Source: Sphingomonas caeni (lineage in GTDB: Bacteria; Pseudomonadota; Alphaproteobacteria; Sphingomonadales; Sphingomonadaceae). Taken from it: a stretch of DNA of 64,000 nucleotides. Positions within the stretch are counted from its first letter, which is position 1. The number at the start of each line of letters is the position of its first letter. The position numbers were made by a program, and so were the translations under genes. The notes beneath the pieces are model-generated. The model was given only the letters and a program-made list of their open reading frames with translations, searched no databases and was not told the origin of the DNA. The stretch is taken from contig NZ_JAPDOK010000001.1 of assembly GCF_026013415.1 (NCBI RefSeq), positions 189,342 to 253,341 on the forward strand, written 5' to 3'. Of the stretch, positions 7,334-15,623 are shown piece by piece.

Positions 7334-8599
7334 TCAGGCGATCATGCCCATGGGCGATTCGACGAGTTCCTTGAACAGCTTCATCAGCTCGGCGCCGTCG
7401 GCGCCGTCGATCGCGCGGTGATCGAAGCTGCCGGTGGCCGACATGATTGTCGCGACGCCCAGCGCGTCGTCGATCACATAGGGCCGCTTCTCGCCCGCGC
7501 CGATCGCCATGATCATGCCCTGGGGCGGATTGATCACCGCCTCGAACTGCTTGATGCCGTACATGCCCATGTTGCTGAGGCTGGCGGTACCGCCCTGATA
7601 TTCGTGCGGCTGGAGCTTGCCCTCGCGCGCGCGGCCCGCCAGGTCCTTCATCTCGGTCGAGATGGCCGAGGGGCTCTTGCCCGCAGCGTCGCGGACGATC
7701 GGGGTGATCAGGCCGGTGGGGGTCGAGACCGCGACCGAGACGTCGGCACGCTGGTACTTGATCAGCTTGTCGCCGGTATAGGTGACATTGCACTTGGGGC
7801 TCTGGATGAGGGCGACGCCGAGCGCCTTGATCAGCAGATCGTTGACCGAGAGCTTGACGTTCCGCGCGGCCAGCGCCGCATTGAGCTCGGTACGCAGCTT
7901 GAGCAAGGCGTCGAGGCGGATATCGACGGTCAGATAGATGTGCGGGACGGTCTGCTTCGATTCGGTGAGGCGGCGCGCGATCGTCTTGCGGATGTTGGAG
8001 AGCTTCTCCTCCTCGTGCGGGATCGTGTCGTCGTACCAGACCGGCTTGTGCCCGGCAGGCGCGGCCGCCGGGGCCGCCGAGGGAGCCTGAGCCGCGGGGG
8101 AAGCGGAGGCAGGTGCGGCGCCGGGCTTGGCGCCCTCGATATCGGCCTTGACGATGCGGCCATTGGGCCCCGAGCCCGATACGCCCGCGAGATCGACGCC
8201 CTTCTCGGCGGCGATGCGCTTGGCGAGCGGGCTGGCCTTGACGCGGTCGCCGGTGGCCGCGCCGTTCGCCTTGGCGGGTGCAGCCGCTGGGGCCGGAGCA
8301 GGCGCAGCTTCGGCCTTGGGAGCGGGCGCGGGCGCCGGAGCGGCGGAGACATCCTCGCCCTCGCCGGCGAGCACCATGATCACCGTGCCGACCTTCACAT
8401 TGTCGGTCCCCTCGGGAACCAGGATCTTGCCGACCACGCCCTCGTCGACCGCCTCGAACTCCATCGTCGCCTTGTCGGTCTCGATCTCGGCCATCAGGTC
8501 GCCGGACTTGACGCTGTCGCCCTCCTTCACCAGCCATTTGGCGAGCGTACCCTCCTCCATGGTGGGCGAGAGGGCGGGCATCTTGATTTCGATCGACAT
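7334..8599 (-). CDS. pdhC: Pyruvate dehydrogenase complex dihydrolipoamide acetyltransferase (E2)
   Basis: A 421-residue E2 that moves acetyl groups from E1-bound intermediates to CoA. The N-terminal lipoyl domain (1-78) carries the lipoylated Lys43 in ETDKATME. An Ala/Pro linker, an E3/E1-binding domain (about 122-158, ending GRIVKADIE) and a second linker lead to the catalytic domain (about 200-421) with the active-site DHRAIDG near the C-terminus. It heads a minus-strand operon ending with lpd. The E1 genes are not in the window; a single lipoyl domain and this layout are typical of alphaproteobacterial PdhC. Confidence 0.95.
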   Translation of the reverse strand: MSIEIKMPALSPTMEEGTLAKWLVKEGDSVKSGDLMAEIETDKATMEFEAVDEGVVGKILVPEGTDNVKVGTVIMVLAGEGEDVSAAPAPAPAPKAEAAPAPAPAAAPAKANGAATGDRVKASPLAKRIAAEKGVDLAGVSGSGPNGRIVKADIEGAKPGAAPASASPAAQAPSAAPAAAPAGHKPVWYDDTIPHEEEKLSNIRKTIARRLTESKQTVPHIYLTVDIRLDALLKLRTELNAALAARNVKLSVNDLLIKALGVALIQSPKCNVTYTGDKLIKYQRADVSVAVSTPTGLITPIVRDAAGKSPSAISTEMKDLAGRAREGKLQPHEYQGGTASLSNMGMYGIKQFEAVINPPQGMIMAIGAGEKRPYVIDDALGVATIMSATGSFDHRAIDGADGAELMKLFKELVESPMGMIA

Positions 8600-8727
8600 G
8601 GGAAGGTCCCGTCTGAGTCACTGGAAAGGGCTCGTGCCTCCCTTTGCCGCCGCCGGGGGCGCGGTCAAGACGACTTGCACGAAAGGCAATCGCACGGCAC
8701 CTAATGCCGAGGAGAGGACTCAGGCCC

Positions 8728-9180
8728 ATGCGCACCTATCTGGTGGTGATCGACGAGAGTCCCGAGGCCGAGATCGCGCTGCGTTTCGCGGCGCGGCGCG
8801 CGGTGAAAACCGGCGGCAATGTCGAAATCCTCGCGCTGATTCCGCAGCCCGAATTCGTCCAGTGGGGCGGCGTGATGGCCGCGATCGAGGAGGAGGCGCG
8901 CGAACGCGCCGACGGCCTCGTCATGCGCGCGGCGGGCACGCTCTTCTCCGAATCGGGCCTCAAGCCCTCGATCACCGTGCGGCAGGGCGACGGCCCCAAG
9001 GTCGTGCGCGAGATGATCGCTGCCAATCCGGACATCGCCGCGCTCGTCCTCGGCGCGGCGGCGGGCGGCACGCCCGGCCCGCTGGTCAGCCATTTCGGCG
9101 CCGACCCGGGATCGCTCAGCATCCCGCTGATGATCGTGCCGGGCTCGCTCGACAAGGACGCGATTGACCGGTTGAGCTGA
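8728..9180 (+). CDS. Universal stress protein (UspA family)
   Basis: A 150-residue single-domain USP: a hydrophobic first strand (MRTYLVVID), a middle region around LALIPQPEF and the C-terminal LVLGAAAGG-TPGPLVSHF, which is the weakly conserved nucleotide-binding loop, followed by IPLMIVPG. Family members help survival under starvation or respiratory stress. The ATG at 8728 has AGGAGAGG upstream; a longer reading from 8644 is unlikely. It is divergent from pdhC across a 128-base spacer. Confidence 0.85.
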   Translation: MRTYLVVIDESPEAEIALRFAARRAVKTGGNVEILALIPQPEFVQWGGVMAAIEEEARERADGLVMRAAGTLFSESGLKPSITVRQGDGPKVVREMIAANPDIAALVLGAAAGGTPGPLVSHFGADPGSLSIPLMIVPGSLDKDAIDRLS

Positions 9181-9199
9181 TCGCCGCACCTTGCGGCCC

Positions 9200-10483
9200 A
9201 TGCGCATCCTCATGACCCTCGCCGCCCTTGTCCTCGCCCTCCCCGCTTCGGCGCAGGTGGCGCCCGATCCGGCGCGGCTGAAATCCAGCGTCGAGACACT
9301 GGTCGGCTTCGGCACCCGCCACACGCTGTCCGACACCGAATCGCCCACCCGCGGCATCGGCGCGGCGCGGCGCTGGGCGATGGGACAGCTCGCCAGGATC
9401 GGCGACCAATGCGGCTGCATCGAGGTCGCCAATATCGGCCGGACCTTCACCGGCCCGCGCGCGCCCAATGGGGTCGAGGTGGTCGATGTGCTCGGCTTCC
9501 AGCAGGGCGCCGATCCCAAGCGCGTCGTCATCGTCATGGCGCATATCGACAGCCGCGTGACCGACGCGCTCAACGCCACCTCGGACGCGCCGGGCGCCAA
9601 CGACAATGCGTCGGGCGTCGCTTTGGTGCTCGAGGCCGCGCGGATCCTGTCGAAGGAAAAGTTCCAGGCGACCATCGTCTACGCAATCGTCTCGGGCGAG
9701 GAGCAGGGGCTATGGGGCGGGCAGCTGCTCGCCGAGACCGCCAGGGAAAAGGGCTGGAACGTCACCGCGGTGCTCAACAACGATATCGTCGGCAATACGA
9801 TTGGGCAGGACGGCAAGCGCTATGCGCGCCAGGTCCGCGTCTTCTCCGAGGGCATCCGCGCGGTCGAGACGCTGCCCGAGCAGCAGGCGCGCCGCGCCGA
9901 TGGCGGCGAGGATGACGGCCCCAGCCGCGCGCTCGCCAAGGCGATCGACGGGATCGCGGGCACGATCCCCGGCGGGCTCGACGTGTTCGTCGACCGGCGG
10001 CCCGACCGGTTCGGGCGCGGCGGCGATCATACCCCCTTCCTCACCCTCGGCTATCCGGCGGTGCGCTTCTCGGTCCAGGCCGAGAATTGGGACGCGCAGC
10101 ATCAGGATCTGCGGACCCAGAATGGCCGCGTCTATGGCGACACGCCCGACCGGATGGACTTCCCTTATCTGGCCAAGGTGACCGCGATCAACGTCGCGAC
10201 GATCCGCCGCCTCGCCAACGCGCCCTCCGCACCGGGCAAGGTGACGCTCAAGGGCGATTTGTCGTTCGACACCAATGTGAGCTGGGATGCGGTGCCGGGG
10301 GCGGTCAAGTACCGCATCTATTGGCGGCGCAACGACACGCAGAACTGGGCGGGCCACAAGGATGTGACGGGAACCAGCGCGGTGCTGGCGAACGTGCCGG
10401 TCGACGATCACTTCATCGGCGTGTCGGCGATCGCCGCCGATGGGTCGGAGAGTTTGGTGACGTTCGGGGGACGCGCCAGATAA
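9200..10483 (+). CDS. Secreted M28 family zinc aminopeptidase
   Basis: A 427-residue protein with a signal peptide (cleavage after PASAQ) and an M28 metallopeptidase domain. Metal ligands are visible in order: the His and Asp of MAHIDSR, Asp in GANDNASG, the paired Glu of SGEEQG, Asp in NNDIVG and His in GGDHTPF. The last 85 residues resemble a fibronectin-type beta domain (VSWDAVPGAVKYRIYWR). It probably trims peptides outside the cytoplasm. The ATG at 9200 is preferred to the TTG at 9191. It lies 19 bases after the stress gene. Confidence 0.9.
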   Translation: MRILMTLAALVLALPASAQVAPDPARLKSSVETLVGFGTRHTLSDTESPTRGIGAARRWAMGQLARIGDQCGCIEVANIGRTFTGPRAPNGVEVVDVLGFQQGADPKRVVIVMAHIDSRVTDALNATSDAPGANDNASGVALVLEAARILSKEKFQATIVYAIVSGEEQGLWGGQLLAETAREKGWNVTAVLNNDIVGNTIGQDGKRYARQVRVFSEGIRAVETLPEQQARRADGGEDDGPSRALAKAIDGIAGTIPGGLDVFVDRRPDRFGRGGDHTPFLTLGYPAVRFSVQAENWDAQHQDLRTQNGRVYGDTPDRMDFPYLAKVTAINVATIRRLANAPSAPGKVTLKGDLSFDTNVSWDAVPGAVKYRIYWRRNDTQNWAGHKDVTGTSAVLANVPVDDHFIGVSAIAADGSESLVTFGGRAR

Positions 10484-10589
10484 GGTCCCGCAAAACGCGT
10501 TCATTGGTGACCTTTTCCCGAGGGGAAAAGCGCAGATTGTTGGATTGATGGGGCGCCAGGGTTGCGCGGCTGATGAGGCGGGCTCGACG

Positions 10590-10658
10590 ATGGCAAAGAG
10601 CGGCCCCGAGGTCCGGGACCCGCCGAGTTGAGCAAGCGAAATCCTACATTGCAAGCCG
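10590..10658 (+). repeat. Dispersed repeat, copy 1 (ATGGCAAAGAGCGG ... TCCTACATTGCAAGC)
   Basis: Shares two conserved blocks, CAAAGAGCGGCCC and AAATCCTACATTGCAAGC, with the inverted copy at 53760-53829. The middle part differs but keeps the same length and the TGAGCA motif. The function is unknown. Confidence 0.65.
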
Positions 10659-10678
10659 GTGCGAGGGTGACACCAATT

Positions 10679-10814
10679 CCCTCTCCCATCGGGAGAGGGA
10701 GGGAGCGACCGCAGGTCGCGGAAGGGTGAGGGTGAACGGCGTAGATGGCTCGTCACCCTCACCCTTCCCACGCCTTCGGCGCGGGCCCCTTCCCTCTCCC
10801 GACGGGAGAGGGAG
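10679..10814. repeat. Palindromic intergenic element (three nested hairpins)
   Basis: An outer hairpin on each side (10679-10687/10691-10699 and 10792-10800/10804-10812, both CCCTCTCCC/GGGAGAGGG) flanks a perfect 14-base stem (10722-10735 with 10753-10766). The whole element is a palindrome of about 135 bases. A related element lies at 33186-33314. It sits between convergent genes and may act as a terminator. Confidence 0.75.
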
Positions 10815-10819
10815 TTAGC

Positions 10820-11899
10820 TTATCGGCACGCGCACGAGCAGCTGCATGGGCGCGGCCTGGGGCGGTGGCGGACCGGGGCGCGATAGACGCGGCGCGGGGC
10901 GCTGCGCACATAGCGGGTCGTCACCACTTCCTCCTCGACCACCTCTTCGACGATCGTGGTGGTCACCACCGGGGGCGACTGGATCACCACCGTGGTGGTG
11001 GTCGAACCCCCGCCATAATAGCCGCCGCCGGAGTAATAACCGCCATTATAGCCATAGCCCCCGCCCTGCTGGGTATAGACTTGCGGGCAGACCTGCGGGC
11101 AGCCGCCCGAGACTTGCACCGCCGGCGGCCCATAGGCCCCCGGCGGCGCATACCCCCCCTGGGGTCCCGCATAATAAGGCGGGTTCGGATCGACATAGCC
11201 GATCGGGCCGCCCTGCTGGCCGCCATAGCCCCCCGCCGACGCGCTGGCGCTCGCCGAGCTCGAGGCGTAGCCGGCGCCCGCCGAGGCGCTCGCGCTCGAC
11301 CAGGCGATGCCGCTCACCGAAGCCTGCACCCCGCCCTGCGCATCGACGAGCACGGCGTCGTCATAATAACGCACCCAGTAGAAGCCATAGGGCGGCGCGC
11401 TGAGGCCGAAACTCAGATAGTCGGGAATCTGGAAGTTGGGCGACAGCCAGTAGGGGGGCAGCTGCCCGCCACGGCGCGGACGGTGATAGCCGCCCCAGCC
11501 GCCGGGCGCCTGGCTTCCGCCCCACCAGCGCCCGCCGACATTGCCGCCCCAGCGGTTGCCGCCGGGCCCATAGGCCTGGTTGGGCGCACCGGCATAGAGC
11601 GGTCCGCCCGTATTCGCCGGCATCGCGCGCATCGGCGCGCCCGGGATCGGGGCGCCCGACTGATTGTAATAAGCGGGGCCGGCAGGATCATAGGGCTGCT
11701 GATTGGCATAGACCGGCCCGCCCGTGGTCATCACCGGCGGATTGTAGCTCGGGGGATTGGGCGAGGCGTAGGGTGCGCCCGGGATCGGCGCGCCCGACTG
11801 GTTGTAATAGACGGGTCCGGGCGAAGTCACCTGCGCGGCTGCAGGCACAGCGGCGGTACACGCTGCGGCAAAAAGGGCCATTTTCAACAGACTACGCAT
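10820..11899 (-). CDS. RcnB-like secreted protein, Gly/Tyr/Pro-rich
   Basis: A 359-residue exported protein. A signal peptide (about 1-23) leads to a Pro/Tyr/Asn-rich part with two copies of YYNQSGAPIPGAP. The middle (about 150-190: LPPYWL, then APPYGFYWVRYYDDAVLVD) fits the RcnB family, periplasmic proteins linked to nickel/cobalt homeostasis in E. coli. The C-terminal half is low-complexity Ser/Ala and Gly/Tyr with a valine/threonine stretch and a basic Cys-containing tail. The ATG at 11899 has GGAGGAG upstream. RcnB assignment covers only the central region; the long repetitive parts are unusual. Confidence 0.7.
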   Translation of the reverse strand: MRSLLKMALFAAACTAAVPAAAQVTSPGPVYYNQSGAPIPGAPYASPNPPSYNPPVMTTGGPVYANQQPYDPAGPAYYNQSGAPIPGAPMRAMPANTGGPLYAGAPNQAYGPGGNRWGGNVGGRWWGGSQAPGGWGGYHRPRRGGQLPPYWLSPNFQIPDYLSFGLSAPPYGFYWVRYYDDAVLVDAQGGVQASVSGIAWSSASASAGAGYASSSASASASAGGYGGQQGGPIGYVDPNPPYYAGPQGGYAPPGAYGPPAVQVSGGCPQVCPQVYTQQGGGYGYNGGYYSGGGYYGGGSTTTTVVIQSPPVVTTTIVEEVVEEEVVTTRYVRSAPRRVYRAPVRHRPRPRPCSCSCACR

Positions 11900-12003
11900 C
11901 GTAAACTCCTCCGCCATGCCCGGCCCCCGCCCGTCATGGTTGATGAAAAGTTTACGCTTTAGCGGACCGCCCCGCCACAACGGGTCATGCTTAACAGAAT
12001 CCC

Positions 12004-12030
12004 AATGCGGGTCAGCACCTGCCCCGCATT
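12004..12030 (-). terminator. Hairpin downstream of msrC
   Basis: An 8-base-pair stem AATGCGGG (12004-12011) with CCCGCATT (12023-12030) just past the msrC stop. There is no T tract, so Rho-independent activity is uncertain. Confidence 0.4.
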
Positions 12031-12036
12031 AAGCTT

Positions 12037-12519
12037 TCAGACGAGGCGGGGTCCCAGCAGCGCCATCAGCGCCTCGCACCCCGCCGCGTCGCCTGCGTCG
12101 AAGCGGGCATGGCTGGGGCTGTCCAGATCGAGCACCCCGATCAGCTCGCCCTGATGGACGATCGGCACCACCAGCTCCGAATTGCTCGCCGAGTCGCAGG
12201 CGATATGCCCGGGAAAGGCGTGGACGTCCGCGACGAGCCGGGTCTCGCGCGCCGCCGCCGCCGCGCCGCACACGCCCTTGCCGAACGGGATGCGGATGCA
12301 CGCCACCTTGCCCTGGAACGGCCCCAGCACCAGTTCGCCGCCGACATTGCGGTAGAAACCCGCCCAATTGAGATCGGGCAGATATTCCCACAGCAAAGCG
12401 GCGGCATTGGCCATGTTGGCGATCGAATCGGGCTCGCCGGCGGTCAGCGAATCGAGCGCGGCGGAAAGCTCGCGATAGAGGTCGGCCTTGCTGCCGGCGG
12501 TGATGGTGAAGTCGTACAT
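12037..12519 (-). CDS. msrC: Free methionine-(R)-sulfoxide reductase (GAF domain)
   Basis: A 160-residue GAF-fold enzyme that reduces free methionine-R-sulfoxide. The three cysteines of the family are present in the usual context: Cys74 in VACIRIPFG, Cys84 in GKGVCG and Cys108 in HIACDSASNSE. The start at 12519 has AGGAAACAGC upstream. It lies 8 bases after arfB on the same strand, so the two are probably co-transcribed with the pseudouridine synthase gene. Confidence 0.93.
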   Translation of the reverse strand: MYDFTITAGSKADLYRELSAALDSLTAGEPDSIANMANAAALLWEYLPDLNWAGFYRNVGGELVLGPFQGKVACIRIPFGKGVCGAAAAARETRLVADVHAFPGHIACDSASNSELVVPIVHQGELIGVLDLDSPSHARFDAGDAAGCEALMALLGPRLV

Positions 12520-12527
12520 GCTGTTTC

Positions 12528-12953
12528 CTAGTCGAGCGAAACCCTGCCGCGTCCTGCCTTGATCTGGGCACGCCCCTTCTTTTCGTCCACCCGCTTCGCC
12601 TTGGCCGCCTTGCTCGGCTTGGTCGGGCGGCGCTTGGCCTGCCGCTCATGTGCCTTGACGAGCAGTTCGGCCACCCGCTCGCGCGCGTCGGCGCGGTTGG
12701 CCTCCTGCGTGCGGAACTTGCGCGCGGTGATCACCAGCTCGCCGCCCGAGGTCATCCTGGTCCCCGCGAGGGTCTTCAGCCGCTGATAGGCATAGGGCTC
12801 GAGCCCCAGCCGGAACACATCGACGCGCAGCTGCACCGCGGTCGCGACCTTGTTGACATTCTGCCCCCCGGGTCCGGACGCCGCGAGGAACTTCTCCTCG
12901 ACGATGGCATCTTCCCAGGAACGATCGGCTTCAGCCACGCCCGAACCCGACAT
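12528..12953 (-). CDS. arfB: Alternative ribosome-rescue factor / peptidyl-tRNA hydrolase ArfB
   Basis: A 141-residue protein with the class I release-factor GGQ motif (GPGGQNVNK, GGQ at 29-31) and a basic Lys/Arg-rich C-terminal tail that in ArfB enters the empty mRNA channel of stalled ribosomes. It frees ribosomes stuck on non-stop mRNAs. The ATG at 12953 is preferred over a longer Cys/Arg-rich reading from 12992. It overlaps the end of the pseudouridine synthase gene by 23 bases. Confidence 0.93.
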   Translation of the reverse strand: MSGSGVAEADRSWEDAIVEEKFLAASGPGGQNVNKVATAVQLRVDVFRLGLEPYAYQRLKTLAGTRMTSGGELVITARKFRTQEANRADARERVAELLVKAHERQAKRRPTKPSKAAKAKRVDEKKGRAQIKAGRGRVSLD

Positions 12954-13593
12954 TGTGGAAGCGCACCGGCAGCGGCGCTTCGGCGGTGACATCGGGCTTG
13001 CCCTCGCGCGGCAGGATCAGCCCCGCGGCGTGGAGCATCACCGCCGGCCCGCCCTTGCCGTAGACCGGATCGCCGACGATCGGCAGCCCCAGCCCCTCGG
13101 CGGCATGGACGCGCAGCTGATGGGTGCGGCCCGTCTCGGGATAGAAAGCGAGCATCGCCCGGCCCTTGACCCGCTCGATCACCTTCCAGCGGGTCCGCGC
13201 GGGCTTGCCCCCGGGGTCCCCGGTCATGCGCCAGCCTTCCTCCGCGGACGAGACCTTGATCAGCGGCAGGTCGATCTCGCCGGTATCCGCCTCGGGCTCG
13301 CCCTCGAGGATCGCGACATAGCGCTTGGTTACAGCCCCCGCCTCGAACGCCTGGCCGAAGCGCTTGTGCGCCTTGGGATTGCGCGCGAGAAGCAGGCAGC
13401 CGCTGGTATCGCGGTCGAGCCGGTGAACCGGCAGCGGCAGCCGCTTGAAGCCGAAGGTCAGCTCGCCGAGCAGATCCTCGAGGCTGGTCGCGCGGTCGCG
13501 CGGGCGATCGACCGGCAAGCCCGCGGGCTTGTCGATGACGATCGCCTCACCGTCGATGAAGAGCACGCGGTCCTTGAACATGGGGGCGCCCAT
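12931..13593 (-). CDS. RluA-family RNA pseudouridine synthase
   Basis: A 220-residue synthase of the RluA/RsuA superfamily. The catalytic HRLDRDTSG (about residues 76-84) carries the essential Asp; other conserved blocks are AIVIDKPAGLPV, the KRYVA strand and TGRTHQLRVH. There is no S4 domain, so it is a short RluA-like enzyme acting on tRNA or rRNA; the target cannot be told from sequence. The start at 13593 is chosen for the upstream AAGGA; 13581 is another possibility. Confidence 0.9.
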   Translation of the reverse strand: MGAPMFKDRVLFIDGEAIVIDKPAGLPVDRPRDRATSLEDLLGELTFGFKRLPLPVHRLDRDTSGCLLLARNPKAHKRFGQAFEAGAVTKRYVAILEGEPEADTGEIDLPLIKVSSAEEGWRMTGDPGGKPARTRWKVIERVKGRAMLAFYPETGRTHQLRVHAAEGLGLPIVGDPVYGKGGPAVMLHAAGLILPREGKPDVTAEAPLPVRFHNVGFGRG

Positions 13594-13635
13594 GCCAGCA
13601 TCCTTGGTTTCAGCAAAGCCGAAACACTGCGGCAT

Positions 13636-13705
13636 CAGCCCGCTCCCCCACCCGGCCTCCCTTACTTCAGTAGCCCTATGGGAGGCCGGGTGGGGGAGCG
13701 GGCTG
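13636..13705 (-). terminator. 26-base perfect inverted repeat (terminator or repeat element)
   Basis: 13636-13661 pairs perfectly with 13680-13705 around an 18-base loop. The arms are C- or G-rich and contain CTCCCCCACCCGGCCTCCC. It lies between the lectin stop and the pseudouridine synthase start and has no T tract. Similar G-rich palindromes recur in the window. Confidence 0.6.
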
Positions 13706-13734
13706 GTACCGCTTCAACGCAAGCTAATAGAGTC

Positions 13735-14760
13735 TCAGCGGAAGCGGATCTCGCATACCGACATGCGGCCCTGGACCGTGGTGCGCCACTGGCCGGTCCA
13801 GTCGCCGCGTATCTCGACGGCCTTGGCGCGGCATTTGGTCTCGGCATCGCGCTGGTTCCAGATCGGTCCGACCTCGATCTCGCGGACCACGGCGTTGCCG
13901 CCATAGCCGCCGTTATTGTTGCCATACCCGCCATTATTGCCATAGCCGCCGCCGCGCCGCATCTGGCAGACCGACATCCGGCCCGCCTGGGTTGTGTACC
14001 ATTGGCCGGTCCATTCGAGGCGGAGTTCGGCGGCCTTGGCGCGGCATTTCTGCTCGGCATCGCGCTGGTTCCAGATCGGCCCGACCTCGACATCGCGGGT
14101 GCCGTCGCGGCCCCAATCGTCGTTGTTGCCATAGCCCCCGCCGCCGCGCCGCATCTCGCACACCGACATGCGGCCCTGCACGGTCGTGTGCCACTGCCCG
14201 GTCCAATCGAGCCGCAGCTCGGCGGCCTTGGCGCGGCATTTCTGCTCGGCGTCGCGCTGGTTCCAGATCGGCCCGACCTCGACATCGCGGGTGCCGTCGC
14301 GGCCCCAATTGTCGTTACGCCCGCCCCAGTCATTGTCGCGGCGGCCCGGCCCCTGCCCGTCGCCGCGGCGTCCGCGCCAGCCGCGGGTGCGGTTGCCGGC
14401 ATCGACATCGGTGATGCGGTAGAGCAGCCGCGTCGGCGCGAACACCGGCGTGCCGTAAATCTCGCCGCGGTTGAGGTCGATCTGCACGCGGACGCCGCCG
14501 CGCGCGCGGTCGATCAGCCACACGCCGCCATAGTCACGCCGCTCCTGTTCGAATTCGTGGATCACCGTTCCCTGGTCGCCATATTCGATCCAGCGCCCGC
14601 TCTCGAGCTGCTCGAACGAGCCGCCGCCGCTGTGGAAGACGCGGGTGACGGTGTTGCCGTTCACCCCGCCCCAACGGTCCTGCAACGGGGCGACGGGGCT
14701 GGCGGGGGCGGTGAAGGCGGGCGCGGCGGCAAGCGCGGCGGCGAGAAGCAGGGCAGGCAT
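13735..14760 (-). CDS. Secreted protein with three MVL-type mannan-binding lectin domains
   Basis: A 341-residue exported protein. A signal peptide (about 1-18) is followed by a beta-rich N-terminal region (about 28-125), a Gly/Arg/Asp/Asn linker and three near-identical domains at about 161-203, 225-267 and 297-338. Each reads EVGPIWNQRDAE-KC, then W-TGQW-TT--GRMSVC. This is the signature of the mannan-binding MVL family first described in a cyanobacterium, where tandem domains bind oligomannose. Paired cysteines in each domain suggest disulphides. The ATG at 14760 has GGGAGA upstream. Sugar specificity is inferred; the N-terminal region was not recognised. Confidence 0.85.
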   Translation of the reverse strand: MPALLLAAALAAAPAFTAPASPVAPLQDRWGGVNGNTVTRVFHSGGGSFEQLESGRWIEYGDQGTVIHEFEQERRDYGGVWLIDRARGGVRVQIDLNRGEIYGTPVFAPTRLLYRITDVDAGNRTRGWRGRRGDGQGPGRRDNDWGGRNDNWGRDGTRDVEVGPIWNQRDAEQKCRAKAAELRLDWTGQWHTTVQGRMSVCEMRRGGGGYGNNDDWGRDGTRDVEVGPIWNQRDAEQKCRAKAAELRLEWTGQWYTTQAGRMSVCQMRRGGGYGNNGGYGNNNGGYGGNAVVREIEVGPIWNQRDAETKCRAKAVEIRGDWTGQWRTTVQGRMSVCEIRFR

Positions 14761-14841
14761 GACATCGTCTCCCTTGGATGATCGCATGGTTGTGCAGCGT
14801 TCAACTCGCAAGCGCAACGATAGTGCCGCCGCGCGCCAAAT

Positions 14842-14869
14842 CGCGGCCGTCCCGAAGGGGACGGCCGCG
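14842..14869 (-). terminator. Terminator-like hairpin after wrbA
   Basis: A perfect 12-base-pair GC-rich stem (14842-14853 with 14858-14869) closed by a GAAG tetraloop, 20 bases beyond the wrbA stop. No T tract. Confidence 0.55.
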
Positions 14870-14890
14870 ACCGGGGGAAGACCGGGGATG

Positions 14891-15520
14891 TCAGAGGGCG
14901 GGTTCGAGGGTCCTTTCCGCAGCGGCGACCTTGCCCGCCAGCGCGGCGATCTTGCGGCCCTGATAGCGCGCGCCGTCCAGCTCGCTCGCGCTCGGGCGGC
15001 GGCTGCCATTGCCGTCGGCGATGGTGGTCGCGCCATAGGGCGATCCGCCCTTGACCTCGTCCACGCCGCCCTGGCCCTGAAAGCCATAGTCGAGCCCAAC
15101 CACCGTCAGCCCGAAATGCATCAGGTTGGTGATGATCGAGAAGAGCGTGGTCTCCTGCCCGCCATGCTGGGTCGCGGTCGAGGTGAAGGCGCCGCCGATC
15201 TTGCCGTTGAGCTTGCCGCTCATCCACAGGCCGCCGGCCTTGTCCCAAAAGGCCGCCATCTGGCTGGGCATCCGCCCGAAGCGGGTCGGCGCGCCGACGA
15301 TGATGCCGTCATAGTCGCCGAGCGCGTTGACGTCGTCGAGCTGGGGATGGGTCTGGTCGACCACGAAGCCCGCGGCTTCGGCGACCTCGAACGGCGCGGT
15401 TTCGGGCACGCGGCGGACATCGACCTCGGCCCCGGCGCTGCGCGCGCCATCGGCGACCGCGTCGGCCATGGTCGCGAGGTGGCCATAGGAGGAATAATAA
15501 AGGACGAGGATCTTGGGCAT
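14891..15520 (-). CDS. wrbA: NAD(P)H:quinone oxidoreductase, WrbA type
   Basis: A 209-residue flavodoxin-fold quinone reductase. The FMN phosphate loop YYSSYGH is at residues 8-14, [10 protein letters not shown] at about 76-85, and the family block [12 protein letters not shown] at about 114-125. It reduces quinones by two electrons and so limits redox cycling. The start has GGAAGGAG upstream. It follows the pirin gene on the same strand, with the LysR regulator divergent on the other side. Confidence 0.95.
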   Translation of the reverse strand: MPKILVLYYSSYGHLATMADAVADGARSAGAEVDVRRVPETAPFEVAEAAGFVVDQTHPQLDDVNALGDYDGIIVGAPTRFGRMPSQMAAFWDKAGGLWMSGKLNGKIGGAFTSTATQHGGQETTLFSIITNLMHFGLTVVGLDYGFQGQGGVDEVKGGSPYGATTIADGNGSRRPSASELDGARYQGRKIAALAGKVAAAERTLEPAL

Positions 15521-15578
15521 GAGAGTCTCCTTCCCCTCCCGCGGGTGCGGAAGGGCGTGATTGGAAATCGGAAAGGGT

Positions 15579-15613
15579 GGGGAGAGGCGTGTTTAGGGGG
15601 CTGGCCTCTCCCC
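15579..15613 (-). terminator. Hairpin after the pirin gene
   Basis: GGGGAGAGGC (15579-15588) pairs perfectly with GCCTCTCCCC (15604-15613), starting 11 bases beyond the pirin stop. There is no T tract. Confidence 0.45.
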
Positions 15614-15623
15614 GGGGATCGAT

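Larger units (their letters stand above)
10484..10819. other. Gene-free stretch filled with repeat elements
   Basis: Contains a hairpin CTTTTCCC-GAG-GGGAAAAG at about 10511-10529, one copy of a ~70-base dispersed repeat (10590-10658) and a large palindromic element (10679-10814). No plausible gene is present; the small open frames here are translations of the repeats. Confidence 0.7.

Noticed and set aside
10501-10689. A small gene in the intergenic region
   Set aside because: The frame is a translation of the dispersed repeat and the palindrome; no ribosome site or family.
13735-14310. CRISPR-like tandem repeats
   Set aside because: The repetition is at protein-domain level, about 190 bases apart and coding; no short direct repeats with unique spacers.
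12850-14781. A 643-codon plus-strand open frame opposite arfB, the pseudouridine synthase and the lectin
   Set aside because: It lies antisense to three well-identified genes and has the Ala/Arg/His-rich composition of GC-rich shadow frames.
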